Origin: JASLEW01 sp035544875
GTDB lineage: Bacteria; Acidobacteriota; Thermoanaerobaculia; Multivoradales; UBA5704
DNA: 64,000 nucleotides
Reading direction: 5' to 3'
NCBI GenBank assembly: GCA_035544875.1
Contig: DASZZP010000012.1
Coordinates: 27,729 to 91,728 of the forward strand
Shown: piece after piece, positions 24,001-31,834 of the stretch
Layout: the number at the start of each line of letters is the position of its first letter
How positions within the stretch are numbered: the first letter of the stretch is position 1
Position numbers and translations under genes: made by a program
The notes under the pieces: model-generated
What the model saw: only the letters and a program-made list of their open reading frames with translations
Told to the model about the DNA's origin: nothing
Database searches by the model: none

Positions 24001-24544
24001 TCCGCGCTCCACCGCCACCCAGGAGGATCTGGAGGCTCAGCTCCACTTCCTGCTCGGCATCCGCGATAAGCTCGACCAGACCCACGACGCGCTGCGCCGC
24101 GTCCGCGCCATCCGGGCGCAGGTGGCCGATCTCAAACAGCGCCTGGCCGCTGCCGAGGACGGCAAGGAAGGCGAAGAGGCCGCGCCGGCGGCGGCCCCGC
24201 ACGCCGCGTTGCTCGACGCCGCCAAGGCGCTCGACGAGAAGCTGACCGCGGTCGAAGAGGCGCTGTACCAGACCAAGAACCACAGCGAGCAGGACCCGCT
24301 CAACTACCCGATCCGCCTCGACGACAAGCTCAACGGGGTGGCCGGATCGGCCGCATTCGGCGACTACCGGCCGACGGCGCAGCAGATCGCGGTGCGCGAT
24401 GCGCTGGTGGCCGACGTCGAGGCCCAGCTCGCCAAGCTCGGCGAGCTCCTGGCCAAGGACCTCGCGGCCTTCAACGATCTGGCGCGCAAGGAAAACGTCG
24501 GGGCGGTGATTCCACCGCGGCCTCGGAACTTGGCGCTAAAATGA
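21014..24544 (+). CDS. Secreted BNR/VPS10 (sortilin)-like beta-propeller protein
   Basis: This protein of about 1176 residues has an N-terminal signal sequence (residues 1-45). At least ten BNR/Asp-box-like repeats follow, of the form S-x-D-x-G-x-S/T-W (for example TTDAGRSWHS, STDAGKSWKR, SSDGGTTWKS, SRDGGKSWAK), building one or more beta-propellers like those of sortilin and of PSII stability-factor (YCF48)-like proteins. The C-terminal part has a beta-sandwich-like segment split by a Lys/Glu/Ala-rich low-complexity linker (residues ~860-940), then helices. Such proteins are abundant in Acidobacteriota and are annotated as glycosyl-hydrolase-like, but no catalytic residues can be assigned. 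ATG 21014 has GGAG 8 bases upstream; the frame is open further upstream without protein-like sequence. Confidence 0.82.
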   Translation: MTASTAAARVRPGLLALAVLFLAFLGAGAMTAAAGAVTAARGAAADKSGGSGGPFFDPARFKGLKWREVGPYRGGRSAAVTGIPGDRATYYFGATGGGVWKTTDAGRSWHSVSDGFFGGSIGDVAVSAWDPNVVYVGTGEVTVRGNVSEGDGMWKSTDAGKSWKRAGLDDSRHITRIRIHPKNPDLVYAAVLGHLFGPSAMRGVYRSSDGGTTWKSILHVSDQAGAFDLAMDPQNPLVLYAGMWRVRRTPNSLESGGEGSGLWKTTDGGDSWSELSHNPGLPEGTLGVAGVSVSGTDPDNLYAIVEAEQGGVFRSRDGGKSWAKTSDDHALRQRAWYYSRIFADPADSESVYVANVFLQHSKDGGKSWTRIRAPHGDHHDLWIAPEDPRRMINANDGGANVSEDGGKSWTPQDNQPTAQIYRVSTDTHFPYRIYGAQQDNSALRIASRSPFGGIGRRDWTETAGGESGYVVPDPGNPDVVYGGSYGGFLVRLNHVTEESRDINVWPDNPMGWGAADLKYRFQWNFPIFFSPNDPRVLYAAAQVLFKSADEGQSWTAISRDLTRNDKSRQGPSGGPITKDNTSIEYYDTIFTAAESPVAPGVLWAGSDDGLVHVSKDGGLNWKDVTPADLPAWAQINSIEASPHAAAAAYFAATRYKLDDQNPYLYKTSDYGAHWTRIVAGIDPNHFTRVIRADPARAGLLYAGTERGLYVSLDDGARWQTLQLNLPLVPVTDLTVKEGDLVAATQGRGFWVLDDLTPLRDLAAEPRAPHALHPLDAAAPRLFAPRPAYRAFLGNGQQPPGQGENAPGGAVIYYHLREAPAKGQLKIEILAADGTVVHSYRGKPPEKPAAAPAATATQPAAGKGAETAEQKGGGKEAAAQGAEKEGAKGAEKETKGAQKEGAKEAEKGAAKEAGKGKAKGTEKEAKEAEEEEDAKAPAEAGLNRFVWDLTHTKGKGFPGMVLWTGEPFGPLAAPGKYQVRLTVGKDSRTVPLEVRKDPRSTATQEDLEAQLHFLLGIRDKLDQTHDALRRVRAIRAQVADLKQRLAAAEDGKEGEEAAPAAAPHAALLDAAKALDEKLTAVEEALYQTKNHSEQDPLNYPIRLDDKLNGVAGSAAFGDYRPTAQQIAVRDALVADVEAQLAKLGELLAKDLAAFNDLARKENVGAVIPPRPRNLALK

Positions 24545-24569
24545 GCTGGAGGGGCGCAACGCAACCGCG

Positions 24570-26489
24570 ATGACCATCCTTGACGATTCTCTCACCACCA
24601 CGACCTATCAGCTCGGCGGCTGGGACCTGTCGGAGCTCGTTCCCGAGCCGAGCGAGCAGATCATCGCCGAGCGCCTGGCAGAGCTCGAAGCTGCGGTCGA
24701 CCGCTTCGCGGCAAAGCGCGACAGCTTGAGCCCGCACATGGCGGCCGACGAGCTCGTCGCCTGGTTGCGCCGCTTCGAGCAGATCAGCGAGCAGATCAGC
24801 GTCCTGGTCAACTACGCCTCGCTCTGGTTCTACGCCGACACCCGCAGCCAGGAAGCGCTCACTTTCCGCAACCGGGTGCGGCAGGCGGTCACCCAGGCCA
24901 ACAATCGCATCCTCTTCTTCACCCTCTGGTGGAAGAGCCTGCCTGAGGAGGAGGCGCGGCTGCTGCTACCGGCCGACCCGCAGACGGCGCAGATGGCGCC
25001 CATGGCGCCCATGGCGCCCATGGCGCCGACTTCGCATCCAGACCCGGCCGGCGCAGCCGGCGCGGCGGCCCCGGCGGGCGCCGGCGGGCGCGGCCTCTCC
25101 GCCGACGACCGCCGCTTCCTTTCCGACCTGCGGCGGCTGCAGCCCTACACGCTCGACGAGAAATCCGAGCAGATCATCAACATCAAGGACGACAACGGCA
25201 TCTCGGCGGTGCTGACGCTCTATTCGATGCTCACCAACCGTCTGGAGTACACGCTCGAGATCGACGGCGAAATCAAGCAGCTCACCCGCGACGGGCTGAT
25301 GAGCTATGCCTTCTCGACCCGTCCCGAAGTGCGCGCCGCCGTCTATCAGGAGCTCTATCGCGTCTTCGGCGAAGAGTCGACGATCCTGGGCCAGATCTAC
25401 GTCAACCTGGTGCGCGACTGGCACGGCGAGTTCGTCGGCCTGCGCGGCTATCCGTCGCCGATCGCGGTGCGCAACATCGACAACGACATCCCCGACCGCG
25501 CCGTCGAGGTGCTGCTGGAAGTGACCCGCGCCAACGCCCATCTCTTCCAGCGCTACTTCCGCAGGAAGGCCAGCTGGCTGGGGCTCGACCGCCTGCGCCG
25601 CTACGACATCTATGCGCCGCTGGCCGCTTCCGACCGCAAGATCCCCTTTCACGATGCGGCGCGCGCGGTGCTCGACACCTTCGGCGACTTCGACCCCACC
25701 TTCGCCGCGCTCGCCGAGCGCGTCTTCGCCGACAACCACCTCGACGGCGAGATCCGCAAGGGCAAGCGCGGCGGCGCCTTCTGCTCCACCGTGCTGCCGC
25801 GGCTGACGCCCTGGGTGCTGGTCAACTTCGCCGGCCGGGTGCGCGACGTGGCGACGCTAGCGCACGAGCTGGGCCATGCCGTCCACAGCATGCTCGCCGA
25901 GCACCACTCGATCCTCACCCAGCATGCGTCGCTGCCGCTGGCCGAGACCGCGTCGGTGTTCGCCGAGATGCTGATGACCGACCGGCTGCTGCGCGACGAG
26001 CGCGATCCGCTGACCCGCCGGGAGCTGCTGGCGGCCGCGGTCGACGACGTCTACGCGACGGTCATGCGCCAGGCCTACTTCGTGCAGTTCGAGCGCGATG
26101 CGCACCAGGCGATCCTGGCCGGGCGCTCGCTGGAGGACCTCAACGAGCTTTACATGGCGAAGCTCGCCGAGCAGTTCGGCGACAGCGTCCTAGTGACGCC
26201 GGAGTTTCGCTACGAGTGGCTGAGCATCCCCCACATCTACCAGACGCCTTTTTACTGCTACGCCTACAGTTTCGGGCAGCTGCTGGTGCTCGCGCTCTAT
26301 CGGCGCTACCAGGAGCAGGGCGCCGCCTTCAGGCCTGGATATCTCAAGCTGCTCTCCTACGGCGGCTCGGCGCGCCCGCAGGAGATCCTGCACGAGATGG
26401 GAATCGACATCACCGATCGCTCATTCTGGCAGGGCGGCTTCGAGCTGCTGCGCGAGCGCATCGACGAGCTCGAATCGATCCGCATCTGA
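24570..26489 (+). CDS. pepF: Oligoendopeptidase F (M3 metallopeptidase)
   Basis: This 639-residue protein carries the M3 zinc-binding motif HELGH in TLAHELGHAVHSMLAEHH (residue ~431), with the downstream Glu in LAETASVFAEML completing the metal site. The N-terminal helical domain and YAYSFGQLLVLALY near the end match the PepF/M3 family, which degrades 5- to 20-residue peptides in the cytoplasm; the size is normal. An unusual insert of about 35 residues at residues ~137-172 starts with four tandem MAP triplets and is rich in Ala/Gly/Pro. ATG 24570 starts 26 bases after the BNR gene stop. GGAGGGG lies ~15 bases upstream, further than ideal, but no better start is visible. Confidence 0.9.
   Translation: MTILDDSLTTTTYQLGGWDLSELVPEPSEQIIAERLAELEAAVDRFAAKRDSLSPHMAADELVAWLRRFEQISEQISVLVNYASLWFYADTRSQEALTFRNRVRQAVTQANNRILFFTLWWKSLPEEEARLLLPADPQTAQMAPMAPMAPMAPTSHPDPAGAAGAAAPAGAGGRGLSADDRRFLSDLRRLQPYTLDEKSEQIINIKDDNGISAVLTLYSMLTNRLEYTLEIDGEIKQLTRDGLMSYAFSTRPEVRAAVYQELYRVFGEESTILGQIYVNLVRDWHGEFVGLRGYPSPIAVRNIDNDIPDRAVEVLLEVTRANAHLFQRYFRRKASWLGLDRLRRYDIYAPLAASDRKIPFHDAARAVLDTFGDFDPTFAALAERVFADNHLDGEIRKGKRGGAFCSTVLPRLTPWVLVNFAGRVRDVATLAHELGHAVHSMLAEHHSILTQHASLPLAETASVFAEMLMTDRLLRDERDPLTRRELLAAAVDDVYATVMRQAYFVQFERDAHQAILAGRSLEDLNELYMAKLAEQFGDSVLVTPEFRYEWLSIPHIYQTPFYCYAYSFGQLLVLALYRRYQEQGAAFRPGYLKLLSYGGSARPQEILHEMGIDITDRSFWQGGFELLRERIDELESIRI
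24993..25028 (+). repeat. Tandem 9-bp repeat within pepF
   Basis: Four copies of ATGGCGCCC (the last ends in G) encode Met-Ala-Pro four times in a non-conserved surface loop of the peptidase. The repeat number could vary by slippage without shifting the frame. Confidence 0.9.
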
Positions 26490-26514
26490 GGCGCGGGACG
26501 GGCGGGGCGCCGTG

Positions 26515-27141
26515 TCAGGTGGCGTCCTGCGATTTCTGATCCCCGACCTGGCGCATCTGGGCCACGACCTCCTGACCGCTCTGGAACATCGAGGACAGCT
26601 CGCCGCCGCGCCGGTCTCCCAGGGCCTGCCGGCTGGTCTCGATAGTCAAGACCCCGCCCCGGGTCAGCACGTAGAAGCGGATCCGGTCCTCGCCGGGAAG
26701 GGGATAGCTGGTGGTCTTGGTCAGCCGGGGGAGCGCCTTCCCGGCCAGGGCGATCAGCTCCTTGGCGGCGTTGCGGACGCTTTCGTGGCTGATCCCGCCG
26801 ATCATCCCGCCGCCCGTCTTGTAAAGGACGCGGGCGTCGCCGTCGGCGAAACAGGCCAGGGTCACGACCGAGTTCGAGGTCCCCATCTCCATCAGGAGCC
26901 CGAAGGGCTCCTCGACCTGGAGCTCGCCGGCGAGGGCTAGCCGCTTGGGGTCGGTCTCGATCGCCTGCCGGCGGAGGTCGAGATAGGCCTCCTCGGGCGT
27001 CTGCTGCGCCTTCGCCGCCGCCTGCTTGGCGCCGGCGGGAGCGCGGGTCCCCCCCTTGGAGGTGCGCTGGCTCTGGGCGTAGACCAGGTACGCCCCGAGA
27101 ACGATCAGACCGACGACTTGCCAGAGATGGATGTGCTCCAT
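26515..27141 (-). CDS. Hypothetical single-pass membrane protein
   Basis: The protein is 208 residues with one N-terminal transmembrane helix (WQVVGLIVLGAYLVYAQ). A Lys/Ala/Gln-rich linker follows, then a soluble domain of about 150 residues beginning near YLDLRRQAIETDP. The soluble part contains GTSNSVVTLACFADGDARVLYKTGGGMIGG and RIRFYVLTRGGVLTIETS, a strand-rich pattern I do not recognise. ATG 27141 is the first Met before the helix; the ribosome site is weak. It is convergent with pepF, 25 bases apart, and stands alone, so context gives no role. The domain probably faces the cytoplasm or periplasm tethered to the membrane; orientation is not certain. Confidence 0.7.
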   Translation of the reverse strand: MEHIHLWQVVGLIVLGAYLVYAQSQRTSKGGTRAPAGAKQAAAKAQQTPEEAYLDLRRQAIETDPKRLALAGELQVEEPFGLLMEMGTSNSVVTLACFADGDARVLYKTGGGMIGGISHESVRNAAKELIALAGKALPRLTKTTSYPLPGEDRIRFYVLTRGGVLTIETSRQALGDRRGGELSSMFQSGQEVVAQMRQVGDQKSQDAT

Positions 27142-27329
27142 GGGCTCTTTCCGCTCCAGGGGGTTCCGGCCGTGAGAATCGCAAGTCGCGCGCGCCCGCG
27201 CGCGCGACGCAACGGTTGCTCAGCGAGCAGGCCGGTTTAGCTTATCGCCTTCCGGACACCGAGGCGAGGTCGTCAACGACGCCGATCCCGCCGTCGTGCA
27301 GCGGGTCAGCCGGCAAGCGCGGCGTAGCC

Positions 27330-29738
27330 TCACCTCGGCTCGTGGAGTGGAATCACTGTGAGCTGGCGCAGGCTGCTGCCGGGGCCGAGATAGACGTAGA
27401 GGAAGTACTTGGCGGTCTTCGGGAGGGAGAGGGTGGCGGGGGCCGGGGCGGCGGGCGGCGGGGCGGGGCTGGCGAGGGAGATCTGGGCAACGGCGGCGCC
27501 GGAGAGGTCGGCCACGCGCAGGCGGGCCGGCTGGCGGACGTCGCCCTCCAGGGTGAGGAGGTAGCGGCCGGCGGGGAGACAGCGGCGGAACAGGCTCCAC
27601 TGCTCGGGCGACGAGTAGCGCAGGGGGCGCCCGGGGGCCTCGCGCATGCCGTCGTCCGGCACGAAGGCCTCGGCGGCGGCGAGCCGCGCTGGCCGTGGCT
27701 GGCAGGCGGCGGGATCGGGGTCGATGCGGTAGAGGCGCAGCACCGGACCGAGCTGGAGCTCGCCGGGGATCCACTCGCGGACCAGCGGGAAGGTGGTGAA
27801 GATCTCTTCATAGCGCCGCGCGATCTGGCGCTGGTTGTCGGTGAACAGCGCCGCCGGGTCGCGGAAGCGGGAGTAGGCAGCGCTCGACAGCAGCACGTAG
27901 TCGTTGTCCGGGCCGCGCAGATCGGGAATCGGGATGCGGCCCACGAAGCGCTCGGCCGCGACCGCGAACCGGTGCGGCGGAAAGTCGGGGGTGTAGAGCT
28001 CCTTGACGATCGCCGCGCCGGCCGGCAGGTGGGCGCCGATCCAGGCTGCCGCCGCCTCGCGGGTGGTGGGAGTGACGAAGCCGATGGTCTGGCGCGCCGT
28101 GAGATCGGCCGCCGGCCACAGCGTGAGCGCCAGCACGGCCGCCGCCGCGAGCCAGCGCAAGGGACGCCGGACACGCCCTGGCAGGAGGGGAAAACGGGCG
28201 AGCAGGGCGCGTCTGGACGCCGGCTGCGCCGGTCGCTCCGCCGCGCAAGGTGCCGCCGCGCCGGCCGGCCGCGGCGCGAGCAGCTCCAGCCAGCGGGCGA
28301 TGCCCACTCCGAGGAAGACGGCGAGCATGGGGATGATCGGATAAAGGTTGCGCTTGACCGCCATGTTCATCGACACGATGAGCAGGAAGAAGACAGCCGG
28401 GAACGGGGCCAGCCAGAGAAGGCGGGCGACGCGCCGCCGCCCCAGGAAGAGCAGGCCGCTGCCGCCGAGGACCAGTGCCGGCACACCGAAGCTCCAGGCG
28501 AGCTGGTCGGCGTAGAAGCCGAGGTTGCTCCCGGGCAGGACTCCCAGCCAGCCATGGCGCCCGTACTGGCGAGCGCCGAACAGGATGCTCTGCTTGCCCC
28601 AGAGCGCCGACTCGGGATAGACGAGCAGGCTGGGCATCACCAGCAGGACCGTCGCCGCCGCCGCGAGCCCCGCCCACAGCAGGTCAGGCCGGAGGTCGCG
28701 GCGCGCGATCCGCCAGCGCAGCCAGACCGCGACGACCGCCAGCGCGACGAAACCGGCCGGGTACTTGCTGCCGGCGGCCAGCCCCGCCGCCACGCCGGCG
28801 AGCACGTAGTCGCGGGCGCTCTCGACATCGAGGAGCCGCGCGGCGAAGAGCAGGCAGAGGGTGGCGAAGAACGCCGCCGGCAGGTCGCAGATGTTGAGGT
28901 GAGAGCCCTCGTTGTAGAGGTCCGAGAGGACGACCAGGACCGCCGCCAGCGCTGCCGCGGCCGGAGAGGAGATCCGCTCGGCGATGCGAAAGACGGGCAC
29001 CACGGTCGCCGCCGAGAGGAGGGCCACGACCAGGCGCAGGAGCAGCCACGAGACCGCAAGCGGCTCTTCTAGCCCGTAGAGCGTGCGCGCCGACGAGGCG
29101 ACGGCGGCGGGAAAGCGCGCCGCGAGCCAGAGGGTCAGCGCGTCGGCGTAGTAGGTGAAGTGCGGGTAGACGAACGAACGCAGCAGCGGCTCGCCGTCGT
29201 CGATCCGGCTGGCGTGATGGTAGTAGGTGCCCTCGTCGAGGTAGTAGCGGCCCGTGACCTCGGAGTCGATCCCGGCCAGCCGCACCGCCAGCGACAGCAG
29301 CACGAGCGCCGGCAGGACCGCCGCCCGCGACCGCCGCCAGCTCTCGCCCGCGGCCGCTCGCGGGGAGACGATTCCCCCGCCGATTCCCCGCATGATTTCC
29401 GACAGTGCCGCCGCCAGGAGCCAGACACATCCCGCGGCCAGCGCCGCCGGCGCCGCGAGCCGACCCGCCGCGCGCGCCACCTCGCGGCCGCCCACGACTC
29501 CATGCCCGGAGACGTCGAGCAGCCACGCCGCGACGACGACGCCGGCGAGCGCCAGGCAGGCCAGGCGGCTGCGGAGCGCGAGCCGCGGCCAACTCCCCGG
29601 CTGCGGCCGCGGCGGGGGGTGCGGCGCCGCCGCGGCCGCTGGCGTTGCCGGCTCTTTCGGCAGGTCGCCGGCCGGCCCCGCAGCCTCCTCGGACATGGTA
29701 GATCCTATGTTCTCCGGTGGTCTCTCGGGGAGCGACAT
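27330..29738 (-). CDS. GT39-family (PMT/ArnT-like) membrane glycosyltransferase
   Basis: This 802-residue protein has about eleven to thirteen hydrophobic segments between residues ~50 and 540 and a large soluble C-terminal domain. An acidic loop motif near the first long periplasmic loop (RYYLDEGTYYHHASRIDDGEP) fits the DE-containing loop of GT39/GT83 enzymes, which use polyprenyl-phosphate sugars to glycosylate proteins or lipid A. ATG 29738 is chosen for GGAGGG seven bases upstream. The C-terminal ~250 residues form a strand-rich region typical of periplasmic accessory domains in this group. The gene stands alone between a hypothetical gene and a nucleotidyltransferase pair. The acceptor is unknown. 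Confidence 0.8.
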   Translation of the reverse strand: MSLPERPPENIGSTMSEEAAGPAGDLPKEPATPAAAAAPHPPPRPQPGSWPRLALRSRLACLALAGVVVAAWLLDVSGHGVVGGREVARAAGRLAAPAALAAGCVWLLAAALSEIMRGIGGGIVSPRAAAGESWRRSRAAVLPALVLLSLAVRLAGIDSEVTGRYYLDEGTYYHHASRIDDGEPLLRSFVYPHFTYYADALTLWLAARFPAAVASSARTLYGLEEPLAVSWLLLRLVVALLSAATVVPVFRIAERISSPAAAALAAVLVVLSDLYNEGSHLNICDLPAAFFATLCLLFAARLLDVESARDYVLAGVAAGLAAGSKYPAGFVALAVVAVWLRWRIARRDLRPDLLWAGLAAAATVLLVMPSLLVYPESALWGKQSILFGARQYGRHGWLGVLPGSNLGFYADQLAWSFGVPALVLGGSGLLFLGRRRVARLLWLAPFPAVFFLLIVSMNMAVKRNLYPIIPMLAVFLGVGIARWLELLAPRPAGAAAPCAAERPAQPASRRALLARFPLLPGRVRRPLRWLAAAAVLALTLWPAADLTARQTIGFVTPTTREAAAAWIGAHLPAGAAIVKELYTPDFPPHRFAVAAERFVGRIPIPDLRGPDNDYVLLSSAAYSRFRDPAALFTDNQRQIARRYEEIFTTFPLVREWIPGELQLGPVLRLYRIDPDPAACQPRPARLAAAEAFVPDDGMREAPGRPLRYSSPEQWSLFRRCLPAGRYLLTLEGDVRQPARLRVADLSGAAVAQISLASPAPPPAAPAPATLSLPKTAKYFLYVYLGPGSSLRQLTVIPLHEPR

Positions 29739-29843
29739 TACGCAGCCCTCCGGGTAGCAGACGGTTCCCAGCAGGCGTTGCAACCCCAAGGCAAAGAAGA
29801 AGTCGCGGGTCCAACGATCGGCACCCCCGCGATCGAAGACGGA

Positions 29844-30410
29844 CTAGGTGAGAGCGCGCTCTAGCAGGTCAGCGACTCCCAGCGCCCTTGCCCACTCCCG
29901 GAGATAGGGTAGGTCGAGGCGCTCAGCCTGCGTTCGCACGATTCCCAGAACGTCTTCCCACTGCCTGTCGGAGATCTCCCCGCCGCTCCGGTACCAGACG
30001 AGCTTGCGCAGGAGGGTGTCCTCTGGCGACTTGACGTTGACGACTCGCGGAGGCTCCTCGGCCAACTGGTACGGCGCCGATCGCGTAAGCTCGTTCCGGT
30101 CGAAGGCTCCTGGACCAGGTAGGAAGATGTCGACTTTGAAGCCGGATGCCAGATGGACCAAGTTGAAATGGGTGTGCCGCTCGATGGCGCGGCCTATGGC
30201 CTCGTCATCAAGGTAAAAACCCTCTTCGAGTCGAGCGACAAAAGCGGGGACCACCGAGAGCGGCAGGTCGGCGACGAGGTCGATGTCGCGCGTCTGCCGC
30301 GGAACGCCGTGAATAGAGCTTGCGAACGAGCCGCCAACGTGGTAGAGGACGCCAAGTTCCTCCAAGACGTCGATGACGCTCAGAGCGACGGTCCAGACCG
30401 GGCTCGTCAT
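29844..30410 (-). CDS. Nucleotidyltransferase-fold protein (AbiEii/MNT-like)
   Basis: This 188-residue protein contains the nucleotidyltransferase signature G-S-x(n)-D-x-D as VGGSFASSIHGVPRQTRDIDLV (residues ~24-46) and a third acidic position in VDIFLPG (Asp ~93). This matches minimal nucleotidyltransferases of the AbiEii/DUF1814-like group, several of which act as toxins or as AMPylating antitoxins. ATG 30410 overlaps the stop of the preceding 107-residue gene by 4 nt, so they form a pair. The catalytic residues look intact, so it should be an active NMP transferase; the target (tRNA or the partner protein) is not known from sequence. Confidence 0.78.
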   Translation of the reverse strand: MTSPVWTVALSVIDVLEELGVLYHVGGSFASSIHGVPRQTRDIDLVADLPLSVVPAFVARLEEGFYLDDEAIGRAIERHTHFNLVHLASGFKVDIFLPGPGAFDRNELTRSAPYQLAEEPPRVVNVKSPEDTLLRKLVWYRSGGEISDRQWEDVLGIVRTQAERLDLPYLREWARALGVADLLERALT

Positions 30411-30730
30411 GGGCCCTTTGGATCGTTACCAATCGGTCCGTAAACCCGGGTGGCAAGCTCCGCGCCCAGCTCCAGCTCGAAAAGGCGCCGGCGCAGCTCC
30501 TCCGGACCGGCCTCGGGATGCCGAGCGCGCAGGCCGGCGAGGGCGAGATCTCTCGAGGCCGAGATGGCCTCCTCGATCAGCTGCGCTTTCCGCCATACCG
30601 GCATGCTGCGGACGATCTCGAGCTGCACCCTTTCCGCGTCGGGGTCGGTGTCCGTCGAAAGAGTGGGATGTGGAACCTCGTGAGGCCGGAGCTTGGCGCT
30701 TGGAGCACCCGACGTGGCGGTATCGCTCAT
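30407..30730 (-). CDS. Small partner protein of the nucleotidyltransferase
   Basis: This 107-residue protein has a charged, probably flexible N-terminus. A compact helical domain then starts near VRSMPVWRKAQLIEEAI and continues with LALAGLRARHPEAGPEELRRRLFELELG and a C-terminal RVYGP. I recognise the pattern 'WRK...E......LALAGLRxRHPxAxxxELRRRL...LG..LA..VYG' from small proteins regularly encoded next to nucleotidyltransferases in cyanobacteria and Acidobacteriota; their activity is not established here. ATG 30730 is preferred over 30736 because GGAG lies six bases upstream. It precedes and overlaps the nucleotidyltransferase gene, an arrangement typical of antitoxin-toxin or HEPN-MNT-like modules, although no HEPN RxxxxH motif is seen. 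Confidence 0.7.
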   Translation of the reverse strand: MSDTATSGAPSAKLRPHEVPHPTLSTDTDPDAERVQLEIVRSMPVWRKAQLIEEAISASRDLALAGLRARHPEAGPEELRRRLFELELGAELATRVYGPIGNDPKGP

Positions 30731-31010
30731 GTTCATCTCCAATATTCTCACAGAATCGCAATTCCAGCCGCTGTACTTGGAGGCGCGGCTGAGCGCGTGG
30801 CACTGGCTGAAACAGAAGAGCGAGTCTGTCGTTCGGTCTGGAGCCGTGACGGACAGCGGCTCATCACACACGCCGGCCCTGGCCGCCGCCTGGAGTTTTC
30901 CCCGCCGGTCGACGGGTTCCGACCTCCGGGAAGTGCCGCCCGGCCCAGCCGCCGCTGTGCGGCAGCAAGCTGCCGCAGCTGCGGCGACTGGCCGGACGGG
31001 CGGCCGCGAA

Positions 31011-31063
31011 CCACGGCGGGCGGCGCCAGCACCGCGCGTCCGCCGACAAAGAAAACGCTCTTG
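31011..31063. repeat. Short dispersed repeat C, copy 2
   Basis: About 53 bp imperfectly matching 20663-20719. It lies in the 351-bp gap between the nucleotidyltransferase pair and the ABC transporter genes. I see no gene in the rest of that gap and no convincing promoter. Confidence 0.4.
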
Positions 31064-31081
31064 CCAGGCCGCTGGGGTACG

Positions 31082-31834
31082 ATGCCGCCGACCATGCTTC
31101 GTGCCGCCGAACCGGCCGCCGCTCCGCCCGCCGCCGCACCGCTGGTCGAGATCCGGCACCTGGGACGCACCTTCGTGGAGGGGGGCCGCGAGCGCGTCGT
31201 CTTGCGCGACGCCTCGGCCGCCATCGGGCGCGGCGAGCTGACGGTCCTGGTCGGGCGCAGCGGCTCGGGCAAGTCGACCCTGCTCAACCTGCTCGCCGGC
31301 ATCGACCTGCCGACCGCCGGCGAGGTGGTGATCGACGGCGTCCGTCTGTCGCATCTCGGCGAGCGCGAACGCACGCTCTTTCGCCGCGACCGGATCGGCT
31401 TCGTTTTCCAGTCGTACAACCTGATCCCGACCCTGACCGTCGAGGAGAACCTGCTCCTGCCGCTCGAGCTCAAGGGAAGGGTGGGCCCGGCCGAGCGCCG
31501 GGCGGCGCTGGCTCTGCTGGCCGAGGTGCGGCTAGCCGACCGCGGGGCGAGCTTTCCCGACCGCCTTTCGGGCGGCGAACAGCAGCGCCTGGCGGTGGCG
31601 CGGGCGCTGGCTCACGATCCCCAGCTGGTGCTGGCCGACGAACCGACCGGCAACCTGGATCTCGAAACCGGCCTGGAGGTGCTGGAGCTGCTCGACCGGC
31701 TCACCCGCCGGGCCGGCAAGACCATGGTGATGGTCACCCACAGTCCGGAGGTCGTGGGCCTCGCCGACCACGTCCTGCGTATCGAGGAGGGCCGCCTGGT
31801 GGAGAGGCCGCTCGCCGGCCAGGAGCCGCCGTGA
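31082..31834 (+). CDS. ABC transporter ATP-binding protein (AttE/LolD-like)
   Basis: This protein of about 250 residues has Walker A GRSGSGKST, a Q-loop in FVFQSYNLIPTLT, signature LSGGEQQRLAVARAL, Walker B LVLADEPTGNLD and H-loop MVTHS. The 'SYNLIPTLT' and 'EPTGNLD' sequences place it in the MacB/LolD/AttE subfamily that works with FtsX-type permeases. ATG 31082 is taken as start, with 31094 (MLRAAEP) equally possible; a GGGGT tract lies upstream. The stop overlaps the permease start by 4 nt (GTGA). With the permease and the lipoprotein behind it this resembles the attEFGH set of Agrobacterium. Confidence 0.9.
   Translation: MPPTMLRAAEPAAAPPAAAPLVEIRHLGRTFVEGGRERVVLRDASAAIGRGELTVLVGRSGSGKSTLLNLLAGIDLPTAGEVVIDGVRLSHLGERERTLFRRDRIGFVFQSYNLIPTLTVEENLLLPLELKGRVGPAERRAALALLAEVRLADRGASFPDRLSGGEQQRLAVARALAHDPQLVLADEPTGNLDLETGLEVLELLDRLTRRAGKTMVMVTHSPEVVGLADHVLRIEEGRLVERPLAGQEPP

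Noticed and set aside
21053..24283. Very long open frame (about 1076 codons) on the minus strand
   Set aside because: It is the exact antisense of the BNR/VPS10-like gene, has Leu/Gly/Arg-biased sequence without domains, and arises from high GC content at third positions.
27216..29072. Plus-strand 618-codon frame opposite the GT39 gene
   Set aside because: Composition typical of an antisense shadow; the minus strand encodes a convincing polytopic glycosyltransferase.
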